Shown here: positions 7,377 through 14,376 of the stretch, in pieces
Numbering within the stretch: the first letter of the stretch is position 1
Layout: every line of letters starts with the position of its first letter
DNA from: an uncultured Oscillospiraceae bacterium
Lineage (GTDB): Bacteria; Bacillota_A; Clostridia; Oscillospirales; Oscillospiraceae
NCBI GenBank assembly: GCA_910584605.1
Contig: CAJUAW010000061.1
Span: 1-16,376 of the forward strand
Direction of reading: 5' to 3'
Length of the DNA: 16,376 bases
Made by a program: the position numbers and the translations under genes
The notes under the pieces: model-generated
The model's database searches: none
What the model saw: the letters and a program-made list of their open reading frames with translations, nothing else
What the model was told of the DNA's origin: nothing

Positions 7377-9083
7377 GTGTTTGAATTGCCGAACAAAGGT
7401 ATGGGTAAGTTCAAGCAAAAGCTGCTGAAATCGGTTTCCCGAAAGATGGTCCTCCTGCTGCTCCTTTCTGCGCTGATCTTCACCATGGGCCAGTACGCCG
7501 TCATCCTGCTCGGCAACGAGGGGAACGTCCGCAGCCATCTTCAGGAGCTGAAGGCGTCCTACCGCCAGCTCGACCGCATCGACACCGAATTCCTGCGGGA
7601 CGAGGAGACGATGCGGGCGGCCCGCGCTGTGCTGACCGGAGAGCAGGGCGCCGCGCGGCTTCAGCAGCTGGTGCGCAGGTTGAATCTGCAAAGCCCGGTC
7701 TCCAGCGAGTTCATCCTGAGCGATCTGCATGGCAGCGTCCTGGCGGCTTCCTTTCCTGGAAGCACGCTTACCTCCTATCTATGGAACTACAACGCCGCTA
7801 TCTGCTACCATGCGCGGAACTGCGGGGAGGACGAGATCTACCGCTCCGTCTATTACGACAACAGCACCTACTCCGACCGCATGTTTGTCAAGCCGGTCTA
7901 TCAAGACTCCGCCCTCCTGGGCTTTCTGACCCTCTATCTCTCCGGGGCCGGGTGGAACTACTCCCTGTCCGACACCAACTTTGACGGCGTGATCACCGAT
8001 CTCCGGGGCAACATTATGTACAGCAGCAAACATGCCTTTGCCTCGGTGGACAACAAATTCAGCTGCGCCAGCCACGGCTCTGTGGAGCTCAACGGCCTGC
8101 GGTACTGGGTCCTCAGCGAGACCACCCCGGACGGCGGCGCGATCATCTACTCGCTCGTCTACTACCCCCGCAGCGGCGCGCTCATCGCCGGCCTCATCGC
8201 CCTGGCCATGGCCGCTGCGGCCTGGTATGTGACGGCGCGGAACGTCTTCGCCAGCATGGCCGCCAGCAGCGCCGCCAGCGTGGAGCATCTGGTGCAGGAG
8301 CTCCGGTATATCCGCACCACCGACTCCGGGCACCGAATCGAGATGGACAGCGGCGACGAGTTCAGCGAGGTGGCCCATCAGACCAACTATATGCTGGACG
8401 CCCTCAAGGAGCTCAACGAGCGCAACACCGAGCTGCTACGGCGGAGCAACCGCATCGAGATGGAGCAGCTCACCGCCCAGATGAACCCCCACTTTCTGTA
8501 CAATACACTGGAGATCATCCGGACCCTGGCCCTCTTTGACGGCGTAAAGGCGGAGCAGGTCATCACCGAGCTGACCCAGGTCCTGCGGTACAGCATTGAT
8601 TTTTCGCGGGACGAGGTGCCCCTCCAGGACGACATTTTCTACATACAAAGCTATCTCAACATCCAAAAGGTCCGCTTTGGCAGCCGCTTCCGCTGCCAGC
8701 TGGACATCGCGCCGGAGTGCATGGACTGCATGGTGCCCAAGCTCCTTCTTCAGCCGCTGCTGGAAAACAGCATCAAGTACGGCTTCCGCCGCAGGATGGA
8801 GCTCCAGATCCGCGTGGAGGGCCGTCTGGAGGAGGGCGCGCTCCTCTTCCGCGTGGCCGACGACGGCGGCGGGATGGAGGAGGAGCAGGCCCTGGCGCTG
8901 CAGGCCCAGCTGGCCTCCCATGACCGGGACTCCCCCTCCATCGGCCTGCGGAACCTGGCCCGGCGGCTCGACCTGAAGTATGGCAGCAAAAGCGGCGTGG
9001 AGGTGGTGAACCACGAGGGACGCGGCTTCGAAGTGCTGGTCCGCATAGAAGACAGGAGGAATCCAACGTGTACCAAGTCTTGA
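7377..9083 (+). CDS. Membrane sensor histidine kinase, LytS/YesM type
   Basis: This is the sensor of a two-component system. Membrane segments at about 24-46 and 267-287 flank an extracellular region of about 220 residues that presumably senses the ligand or a binding protein. A HAMP-like linker and coiled coil follow (290-360), then the His_kinase domain with the phospho-accepting His372 in QMNPHFLYNTLE, and an ATPase domain with LLLQPLLENSIKYGF, VADDGGGM and SIGLRNLARRL. This is the classic layout of kinases paired with AraC-type regulators. Its 3' end overlaps the regulator gene by 16 bp. The start is unsure: GTG at 7377 would be nearly leaderless from the promoter at 7360-7368, TTG at 7386 has GGGGGTG 6 bp upstream, and ATG at 7401 lacks a ribosome site. 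All keep the first membrane segment. Confidence 0.93.
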   Translation: MFELPNKGMGKFKQKLLKSVSRKMVLLLLLSALIFTMGQYAVILLGNEGNVRSHLQELKASYRQLDRIDTEFLRDEETMRAARAVLTGEQGAARLQQLVRRLNLQSPVSSEFILSDLHGSVLAASFPGSTLTSYLWNYNAAICYHARNCGEDEIYRSVYYDNSTYSDRMFVKPVYQDSALLGFLTLYLSGAGWNYSLSDTNFDGVITDLRGNIMYSSKHAFASVDNKFSCASHGSVELNGLRYWVLSETTPDGGAIIYSLVYYPRSGALIAGLIALAMAAAAWYVTARNVFASMAASSAASVEHLVQELRYIRTTDSGHRIEMDSGDEFSEVAHQTNYMLDALKELNERNTELLRRSNRIEMEQLTAQMNPHFLYNTLEIIRTLALFDGVKAEQVITELTQVLRYSIDFSRDEVPLQDDIFYIQSYLNIQKVRFGSRFRCQLDIAPECMDCMVPKLLLQPLLENSIKYGFRRRMELQIRVEGRLEEGALLFRVADDGGGMEEEQALALQAQLASHDRDSPSIGLRNLARRLDLKYGSKSGVEVVNHEGRGFEVLVRIEDRRNPTCTKS

Positions 9084-9868
9084 TCGTAGAGGACGAGGAG
9101 ATCATCCGAAAGGGGCTGGTATATGCCATCCCCTGGAGCGCCATGGACTGCTGCGTCGTTGGGGAGGCCGCCAACGGCGTGGAGGGGGCCGAGCAGATCC
9201 GGAAGCTGAACCCGGATATCGTCATCGTGGACATCAACATGCCGGTGAAGGACGGTCTGGAGATGCTGCGGGAGACCACCGGAGCCTATCATTTTTCCGC
9301 CATCATCCTGTCGGGGTACTCCAGCTTTGACTACGCAAAGACCGCCGTACACCTGGGCGTGACGGAGTACCTGCTCAAGCCCATCAACCGGGAGGAGCTT
9401 CAGGCGGCTGTGGAAATCGCCAAACAGCGCCAGGAGATGCGGCACGCCTGGGCGGACCGCCGTCAGGAGCAGGGAGAGCTCCTGGGCCTGCAGCTGATCC
9501 ATAAGACGGTGGACGAGGAGACCGATCAGGTGGTGCGTCAGATGCTGGACTTCATCCAGCAGCATTTCAGCGAAAAGATCGTGATGCAGGACGTTGTCGG
9601 CCGCCTCAATTACAGCGAGACCTTTTTGAACAAGCGCTTCAAAAAGGTGACCGGCATGACCTTTACCGAATACCTGAACCGGTTCCGCATCCAAAAGGCG
9701 GTCGAGATTTTAAACGACGAGAACACCTCCTCCCCCGAGGTTGGTTATCTCTGCGGCTTCAGCACCCCCAAGTACTTCAGGGACGTTTTTCGCAAATACG
9801 TCGGATGTACGCCAAAGGAGTACCGGGAAGCAGCCAGAAACCATTCAAAATGGCCTGAGACCCAATAA
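9068..9868 (+). CDS. AraC-family response regulator, YesN type (266 aa)
   Basis: The N-terminal receiver domain (1-120) has the acidic pair in VEDEE, the phospho-accepting Asp55 in IVIVDINMP, and Lys104 in LLKPINREE. The C-terminal AraC-type domain (about 160-256) has two helix-turn-helix units, ending in GFSTPKYFRDVFRKYVGCTPKEYR-like residues typical of the family. The GTG start at 9068 overlaps the kinase gene by 16 bp and has AGGAGG at 9054-9059, 8 bp upstream, so the two are translationally coupled. The protein should be phosphorylated by the upstream kinase and activate transcription. The converging ABC importer operon is the likely target (inference from neighbourhood). The stop codon TAA lies in the loop of the terminator hairpin. 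Confidence 0.95.
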   Translation: MYQVLIVEDEEIIRKGLVYAIPWSAMDCCVVGEAANGVEGAEQIRKLNPDIVIVDINMPVKDGLEMLRETTGAYHFSAIILSGYSSFDYAKTAVHLGVTEYLLKPINREELQAAVEIAKQRQEMRHAWADRRQEQGELLGLQLIHKTVDEETDQVVRQMLDFIQQHFSEKIVMQDVVGRLNYSETFLNKRFKKVTGMTFTEYLNRFRIQKAVEILNDENTSSPEVGYLCGFSTPKYFRDVFRKYVGCTPKEYREAARNHSKWPETQ

Positions 9869-9885
9869 GGGTCTCAGGCCATTTT
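9847..9885. terminator. Bidirectional terminator between regulator and binding-protein genes
   Basis: A perfect 17-bp inverted repeat (9847-9863 with 9869-9885) surrounds a 5-nt loop. Each arm starts with AAAA or ends with TTTT, so it works on both strands. The left arm is coding sequence of the response regulator and its stop codon (9866-9868) is in the loop. The right side serves the - strand importer operon, whose last stop is at 9948. Confidence 0.92.
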
Positions 9886-9947
9886 GTTCGGTCTGCGGAC
9901 GGCTTTGCCTGGGGAAGGGCGCTGCCGCCGCAGAAGGAGGCTGAAGC

Positions 9948-11078
9948 TCAGTGCAGGTCAGCCCACATGGAGTTCCACTTGTCCATGATGGCGCTCTTGT
10001 TGGCGGCCAGATAGTCGAAGTCCAGGTCCACGAGGCCCAGGGTGCTGTCGTCAGGCAGGCCGCAGAGGGTCAGGTCGCACTGACCGTTGGAGCCGCGGCC
10101 GGCGGACACGGCGGCGCGGGCGTCCTGGAACTCCGCAGAGGACAGCAGATCCATCATCGCCTTGGCGGCGGGCAGGTTGGGGGCGTCCTTCACGATGGCG
10201 GCTCCGCCGGCCATGGCGGTGTTGCCCTCCGACATATAGATGCACTCCACATCGGAGGCGCCGTCATTGATCAGGGCGGCGACGGTGGACTCATAGGACA
10301 GACCGGCTACATACTCGCCGTTGATGACCAGGTTGTAGACGTCCTTGGAGGAGGTGGTGGAGAAGCTCAGCGGCATCAGCTTGGAGATGTAGTCCCAGCT
10401 CTTGTCGTCGTCGAACTCGTCGCCCATAACAGCCAGGATGGTCTGGACCTGACGCCAGCCGGAGGAGGTAGCGTCGGGCGCGGCCAGGATGATCTTCCCG
10501 TTGAGGGCGTCGTTGATCAGGTCGTTATACCCCTTGATTTCCACGCCCAGCTGGGCCTCCAGGGCGGTGTTGACGATCAGGCACATGACCTGGACGTCAT
10601 AGAACGTGTAGTAGCCGGTCTCGTCGTGATAGAGCTGCTCCGCGTCGCAGGCGGCGGTGTAGGGCTGCAGGATGTCGTGGTAGGTATCGCCGTCCGCCGC
10701 GAACATGCCGCCGATGACCACGTCGGCGTCGCACTGCTCGTCGCCCCGGATTCGGGTGGCCAGGGTGCCGACCGAGTCAGCCTGGATCTCGATCTCACAG
10801 TCGGGATAATACTTGCTCCACAGGTCCACCAGGACCTCCTGCTGGGTCTCCTCCATGGTGGTGTAGACGGTAACCTTGCCGGTGATGGTGGAGGGATCGC
10901 TGATGTAGTAGGGCAGCCCGCTTCCCGCGGCGTCGCTTCCTGCGGGATTGGTGGACGACGGAGAGGGCGTTCCGCTGCCGCTGCCGCTGCTGGCGGGAGT
11001 GCTGCTGTTCCCGCCGCCGCAGGCGGCCAGGGAGAGGGTCATAGCCAGGGCCAAAAGCAGAGATACATATTTTTTCAT
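9948..11078 (-). CDS. ABC importer substrate-binding lipoprotein, Fe3+/AfuA-type family (376 aa)
   Basis: The N-terminus MKKYVSLLLALAMTLSLAAC is a lipoprotein signal with the lipid-accepting Cys20. A Ser/Gly/Pro-rich tether (21-54) follows, then a type-2 periplasmic-binding fold starting KVTVYTTMEETQQEVL and including ADVVIGGM and SSKDVYNLVINGEYVAGLSYE. It would be anchored outside the membrane and deliver ligand to the permease. Family members bind Fe3+, thiamine, aminoethylphosphonate or hexose phosphates. The paired tyrosines of iron-binding FbpA are not evident, and the two-component neighbour recalls HptA/AfuA, so an organophosphate ligand is my inference, not shown. ATG with AGGAGG 8 bp upstream. 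It is last in the operon, 58 bp after the permease with a hairpin between. Confidence 0.92.
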   Translation of the reverse strand: MKKYVSLLLALAMTLSLAACGGGNSSTPASSGSGSGTPSPSSTNPAGSDAAGSGLPYYISDPSTITGKVTVYTTMEETQQEVLVDLWSKYYPDCEIEIQADSVGTLATRIRGDEQCDADVVIGGMFAADGDTYHDILQPYTAACDAEQLYHDETGYYTFYDVQVMCLIVNTALEAQLGVEIKGYNDLINDALNGKIILAAPDATSSGWRQVQTILAVMGDEFDDDKSWDYISKLMPLSFSTTSSKDVYNLVINGEYVAGLSYESTVAALINDGASDVECIYMSEGNTAMAGGAAIVKDAPNLPAAKAMMDLLSSAEFQDARAAVSAGRGSNGQCDLTLCGLPDDSTLGLVDLDFDYLAANKSAIMDKWNSMWADLH

Positions 11079-11104
11079 GTTTCATTCCTCCTGTTTTGTT
11101 TATC

Positions 11105-11126
11105 ATAATGCTTCCCCAAGCATTAT
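11105..11126 (-). other. Intercistronic hairpin between permease and binding-protein genes
   Basis: ATAATGCTT (11105-11113) and AAGCATTAT (11118-11126) form a perfect 9-bp stem with a CCCC/GGGG loop in the 58-bp gap. No T run follows on the - strand (GATAAAC), so it is not a standard terminator. A hairpin here could stabilise the 3' part of the mRNA and raise binding-protein output over the transporter, as known in several importer operons. Confidence 0.6.
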
Positions 11127-11136
11127 TGGCAAAAGT

Positions 11137-12786
11137 TCACATCTGGACATGGTCCAGGTCGGTAAAGTGGAGATAGACGACCAGACACAGCACCGTCAGC
11201 GCCATGGTGATGGTGGCGAACACCGCGGCTACGCCGTAGGTGCCGTTGACGATGGCGGCGTAGGTGCTCAGCGTCAGGGTGATGGTGCGGTTGTTGTACA
11301 GGATCACGCCGGAGGACATCTCGGTGATGATGGACACGAAGCTCAGCACCGCGCCGGAGATGATGCCGCTGCCCATCATTGGGACCGTGATCTTGATGAA
11401 GGCGGCCAGGCGGGGAGCCCCCAGACTCAGGGCCGCCTCCTCGATGGAGATTGGGATCTTCATCATGGCCGCCGTGGCCGAACGGCTGGTAAACGGCATT
11501 CGCCGGATCGCCAGAGCGATGACCATGATGCCGATGGTGCCGGTAAAGGCCAGGGGCTTGCGGGAGAAGGCCAGGATCAGCGAGATGCCGATGACCGCCC
11601 CCGGCATGATGTAGGGCAGCATGGAGATGGTGTCGATGGCGTGATTGAGCACGTTCCCCCGGCGGACCACCAGGTAGGCAATCAGAACGGCGATGACGAT
11701 GATGACCGCCAGCGTGATCACGCTGATGAGCAGCGTGTTGCAGATGGAGCGGGCGAGCAGCTTCTGCATGGCCTTCTGGTAGTTCTTCAGGGAGTAGCCG
11801 GGCTGAAGAATGGTGTTGTTGTAATTGCGGAAGGACATGTTGACGATGTAGAGCTGGGGCAGCATGGCGACCCCCACCAGAATATAACAAAACCCGTGCA
11901 TCAGAACCCCCTTGAACCCCCGAGGGGCCTTGGGGTCGATGGGATGGAGGGAGTTGATAGTGAACTTAAAGCGGCTGGTGGCCACCTTCTGGAGGATGAA
12001 AATCACGGCGGTGACCACCACGGCGATCACGCTGGTGGCGGCGGCGAAGTGATAGTTGGAGCCGTTTTCCCCCAAGAACTGGTTGTAGATCAGCACGGGA
12101 AAGGTGCTGTACCCCCGTCCGATCAGCGCCGGCGTACCGAAGTCCGCAAAGGAACGCATGAACACCAGCAGCGCCCCGGCCAGGATGGTGGGCATGGTCA
12201 GGGCCATCGTCACCCGCCGGAAACGATCCAGCCCCTTGCAGCCCATGCTCTCGGCGGCCTCCAGCAGGGAGTTGTCAATATCCCGGAACGCGCCGTTCAT
12301 ATAGATCACAATCAGCGGGAACAGCTTCAGCACCTGGACGAACACGATGCCGCCAAAGCCGTAGATGGAGACGGTGGGCAGTCCCAAGGAGGCGATGAAC
12401 TTGGTGATCAGGCCAGAGTTGCCCAGCAGCAGGATCCATGCATATGCGCCGATGAAAGGGGCGGACATGGTGCACAACAGGCACAGGATCAGCAGGACCT
12501 TCCGTCCCTTCAGCCGGAAGAAGGAGTAGAAGTAGGAAAAGGGAATCCCGATCAGCAGGGAGAGGACGGTGACCACAATGGCGATCTTGACGCTGTTGAA
12601 AATCGAGGCGTAGTAGTAGGACTTGCCGAAAAACTCCTGAAAGGCGTCCAGAGAGAAGACACCGTCTTTGTACACGGCCTCAATGAGGAGGCGGCCGATG
12701 GGGTAGACCAGGAAGAACAGGAAGAGCGCCAGCAGGCACAGAGAGACGGCGCTCCAAATGTCGAACCGCGCCTTTTTCGCACTCAT
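11137..12786 (-). CDS. ABC importer permease, fused two-domain Fe3+/AfuB type (549 aa)
   Basis: This integral membrane protein has about 12 predicted membrane segments in two homologous halves, separated near residues 270-295. Each half carries the cytoplasmic EAA loop that docks on the ATPase: LLEAAESMGCKGLDRFRRVT (about 174-193) and EEAALSLGAPRLAAFIKITV (449-468). The fused arrangement is typical of FbpB/AfuB permeases and means one polypeptide makes the whole channel. Its ATG overlaps the stop of the ATPase gene by 4 bp (ATGA), with GGAGGTGGGGG just upstream inside that gene. No frame disruption is visible. Substrate cannot be read from the sequence. Confidence 0.94.
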   Translation of the reverse strand: MSAKKARFDIWSAVSLCLLALFLFFLVYPIGRLLIEAVYKDGVFSLDAFQEFFGKSYYYASIFNSVKIAIVVTVLSLLIGIPFSYFYSFFRLKGRKVLLILCLLCTMSAPFIGAYAWILLLGNSGLITKFIASLGLPTVSIYGFGGIVFVQVLKLFPLIVIYMNGAFRDIDNSLLEAAESMGCKGLDRFRRVTMALTMPTILAGALLVFMRSFADFGTPALIGRGYSTFPVLIYNQFLGENGSNYHFAAATSVIAVVVTAVIFILQKVATSRFKFTINSLHPIDPKAPRGFKGVLMHGFCYILVGVAMLPQLYIVNMSFRNYNNTILQPGYSLKNYQKAMQKLLARSICNTLLISVITLAVIIVIAVLIAYLVVRRGNVLNHAIDTISMLPYIMPGAVIGISLILAFSRKPLAFTGTIGIMVIALAIRRMPFTSRSATAAMMKIPISIEEAALSLGAPRLAAFIKITVPMMGSGIISGAVLSFVSIITEMSSGVILYNNRTITLTLSTYAAIVNGTYGVAAVFATITMALTVLCLVVYLHFTDLDHVQM

Positions 12787-13916
12787 GCCCCCACCTCCGG
12801 CAGCTCCACGCTGTGCTTCACGCCGGTCATCAGGCTCAGGGAGGTCTCCTTGTCAAAGACATTGGCCTTTCCGGCGTTGATGGTGAGGAGGATGGAGCTG
12901 CCGGGCCGGATCATGGAATCGATCTCGGACTCCTGGATAATCTCCACCTCTTCTCCGTTTTCCAGCTGAGCAAAGTAGTGGGTGTTGGGCCCCAGGAACA
13001 CGCTGTCCCGTATCGTTGCCCTCAGCCCCTCCGACGTCTCGCCGTCCCGCCAGACCTTGAACTCCTCCGGACGGATGGACAGGATCACCTCCCGGCTGCC
13101 CACGGCGTCGGGACGGATGGTATGGAAGGGGATGCGGCCGCTGCCGCAGACCGTGATGTAAGCCTGGCCGTTTTCCTCGCTCATCTGGCCGGCGAGCAGG
13201 TTGGTCTTTCCAATAAAGGTCGCCACAAACACGTCGGCGGGGCGCTGGTAGATGTTGTCCGGCCTGCCGCAGTGGTGGATCACTCCGTCCTTCATCACGG
13301 CGATCCGGTCGGAGATGGCCATTGCCTCCTCCTGGTCGTGGGTGACGTAAATGGTGGTAATGCCCACCTCGTGCTGGATGCGCTTGATGACAGTGCGCAT
13401 CTCCACCCGCAGCTTGGCGTCCAGATTGGAGAGGGGTTCGTCCATCAGCAGGACGTCCGGCTCAATGACCAGCGCCCGGGCCAGGGCGATCCGCTGCTGC
13501 TGGCCGCCGGACAGCTGCTCCGGCATCCGCTCGGCGTACTCGTCCACGTGGACCAGCTTCATGAACTTATCCGCTTCCTCCCGCATCCTGCTCTTCGGCA
13601 TGTTCCGGTACTTCAGGCCAAATTCCACGTTTTTGCGGACAGTCAGGTTGGGGAAAATGGCGTAGTTCTGAAAGACCATGCCGATGCCCCGCTTGCCGGG
13701 CTCCATGCTGTTGATCTCCTTGTCATTGAAGCGGAAGGACCCGCCCTCAATGCTGTTGAACCCGGCGACCATGCGCAGGAGGGTCGTCTTCCCGCAGCCG
13801 GAGGGGCCCAGCAGCGTGAAAAACTCTCCGTTGGCGATCTTTACGGACAGATCGGGGATCACAGTCAGGCTGCCATACTTTTTCACCGCATGTTCAATGG
13901 AAATGGTAACACTCAT
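12783..13916 (-). CDS. ABC importer ATPase, Fe3+/AfuC type with TOBE domain (377 aa)
   Basis: This is the ATP-hydrolysing subunit that powers the importer, first gene of the operon. Visible motifs are Walker A GPSGCGKTT (37-45), the Q loop at Gln83 (VFQNYAIFP), signature LSGGQQQR (135-142), Walker B VLLMDEP (155-161), D loop SNLDA, and the switch His193 in VTHDQEEA. Residues after about 240 form the C-terminal TOBE-type region (SIRPEEFKVW, LGPNTHYFAQL) found in the MalK/FbpC group. The end overlaps the permease start by 4 bp. GGGGGAATG lies 6-11 bp before the ATG, a moderate ribosome site. Upstream is a TATAAT box bracketed by two palindromes. Confidence 0.95.
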   Translation of the reverse strand: MSVTISIEHAVKKYGSLTVIPDLSVKIANGEFFTLLGPSGCGKTTLLRMVAGFNSIEGGSFRFNDKEINSMEPGKRGIGMVFQNYAIFPNLTVRKNVEFGLKYRNMPKSRMREEADKFMKLVHVDEYAERMPEQLSGGQQQRIALARALVIEPDVLLMDEPLSNLDAKLRVEMRTVIKRIQHEVGITTIYVTHDQEEAMAISDRIAVMKDGVIHHCGRPDNIYQRPADVFVATFIGKTNLLAGQMSEENGQAYITVCGSGRIPFHTIRPDAVGSREVILSIRPEEFKVWRDGETSEGLRATIRDSVFLGPNTHYFAQLENGEEVEIIQESEIDSMIRPGSSILLTINAGKANVFDKETSLSLMTGVKHSVELPEVGA

Positions 13917-13943
13917 AAATCATTCCCCCAGCATCAAGATAGT

Positions 13944-13998
13944 AAACAATCCAAATCTTTGATTGTTTCTATTATATACAAAGCAGAGCCGCTCTGCT
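13944..13998 (-). promoter_or_regulatory. Promoter of the importer operon flanked by two palindromes
   Basis: On the - strand a perfect TATAAT (13976-13971) lies about 60 bp before the ATPase ATG. Upstream, AGCAGAG-CCG-CTCTGCT (13982-13998) is a perfect 7-bp inverted repeat sitting where the -35 should be, and no good -35 hexamer is seen. This is what an activator-dependent promoter looks like. Downstream, AAACAATC (13944-13951) and GATTGTTT (13961-13968) form an 8-bp inverted repeat over the predicted start site. The AraC-type regulator of this window is a candidate ligand for these sites (inference). Confidence 0.65.
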
Positions 13999-14013
13999 AC
14001 CCAAAATTTCATT

Positions 14014-14060
14014 CAAAAAGTCAAAAAAGAAAACAGTTTCCCCTCCGTGAGAGGAAACTG
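14014..14060 (-). terminator. Rho-independent terminator on the - strand, insulating the importer promoter
   Basis: An imperfect 12-bp stem (14034-14045 with 14049-14060, one mismatch) is followed on the - strand by a T-rich tract (TTTTCTTTTTTGACTTTTTG, 14033-14014). It would stop transcripts arriving from the right before the importer operon promoter. Confidence 0.75.
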
Positions 14061-14125
14061 TCCTCGGTTCGATCTGTGGACGCATCCTAAGGATGGGAGA
14101 AACGGCCAAATAGGACTATGGAAGA

Positions 14126-14170
14126 AAAAAGCCCCGAAACCCTTGCAAATACCAGGGTTTCGGGGTTTTA
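14126..14170. terminator. Strong terminator next to the tRNA fragment, probably the original tRNA-Leu terminator
   Basis: CCCCGAAACCCT (14132-14143) pairs perfectly with AGGGTTTCGGGG (14154-14165). On the - strand it is followed by CTTTTTTCTTC and lies about 10 bp after the CCA of the tRNA 3' fragment. That is where the terminator of a - strand tRNA gene belongs, so it marks the chromosomal side of the insertion. It also has TTTTATT on the + strand. Confidence 0.88.
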
Positions 14171-14175
14171 TTCAG

Positions 14176-14198
14176 TGGTGCGGCTGACGGGAGTCGAA
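14176..14198 (-). repeat. tRNA-Leu 3'-end fragment, probable attachment site (att) of an integrative element
   Basis: Read on the - strand, the 23 bp are the T loop TTCGACT, the 3' half of the T stem CCCGT, the acceptor strand CAGCCGC, discriminator A and CCA. This acceptor and CCA match bacterial tRNA-Leu (5' strand GCGGCTG). The next bases on the - strand upstream do not give the ACGGG needed for the T stem, and no tRNA body follows. A lone tRNA 3' end next to a terminator is the usual mark left when a tyrosine-recombinase element inserts in a tRNA gene. The intact gene should lie at the other element end, to the right of the window. Confidence 0.8.
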
Positions 14199-14312
14199 AA
14201 TGAGGAGCTCTGTTTTTTCGCATTTTCCAGTTTCCGATTTTCCTTGATATTTCAACGTTTTTCAGACTTTCGATTTTTTTGGACCGTACTCCCATTTGCT
14301 CCTGTTTGCTGA

Positions 14313-14334
14313 AAATAACGACCAAATAACGACC
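14313..14334. repeat. Tandem 11-bp direct repeat near the attachment site
   Basis: AAATAACGACC occurs twice in immediate tandem (14313-14323 and 14324-14334), followed by a partial third copy AAAATA. It lies about 115 bp inside the presumed element end in a locally AT-rich stretch. It may be recombinase arm-binding sites or the relic of an integrase gene 3' end. Confidence 0.6.
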
Positions 14335-14339
14335 AAAAT

Positions 14340-14368
14340 ATAGGGCCAGGGGAACACTCCCCCGGCCC
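14340..14368 (-). terminator. Terminator of the Uma2 operon
   Basis: GGGCCAGGGG (14343-14352) pairs with CCCCCGGCCC (14359-14368) with one mismatch. On the - strand it follows the Uma2 stop by 8 bp and is followed by TATATTTTGG. Confidence 0.75.
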
Positions 14369-14376
14369 TCTTACCG

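Noticed and set aside
4844..7384. 846-aa open frame on the + strand
   Set aside because: It is antisense to the 763-aa gene and rich in His, Arg, Gln and Pro as expected of a shadow frame in GC-rich DNA. The - strand frame has a ribosome site, an upstream promoter-like element and recognisable helices.
10948..12969. 673-aa open frame on the + strand
   Set aside because: Antisense to the binding protein and permease; the low-complexity His/Gly/Asp/Gln composition is an artefact of the opposite coding strand.
14065..14090. TTCGATC-like sequence resembling a tRNA T loop on the + strand
   Set aside because: The conserved C after the loop is missing, there is no matching T stem, acceptor or CCA, and no tRNA body is present.
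14116..14325. 69-aa - strand frame over the att fragment
   Set aside because: It reads through the tRNA 3' end and a terminator and has no good start; kept only as a possible integrase relic.
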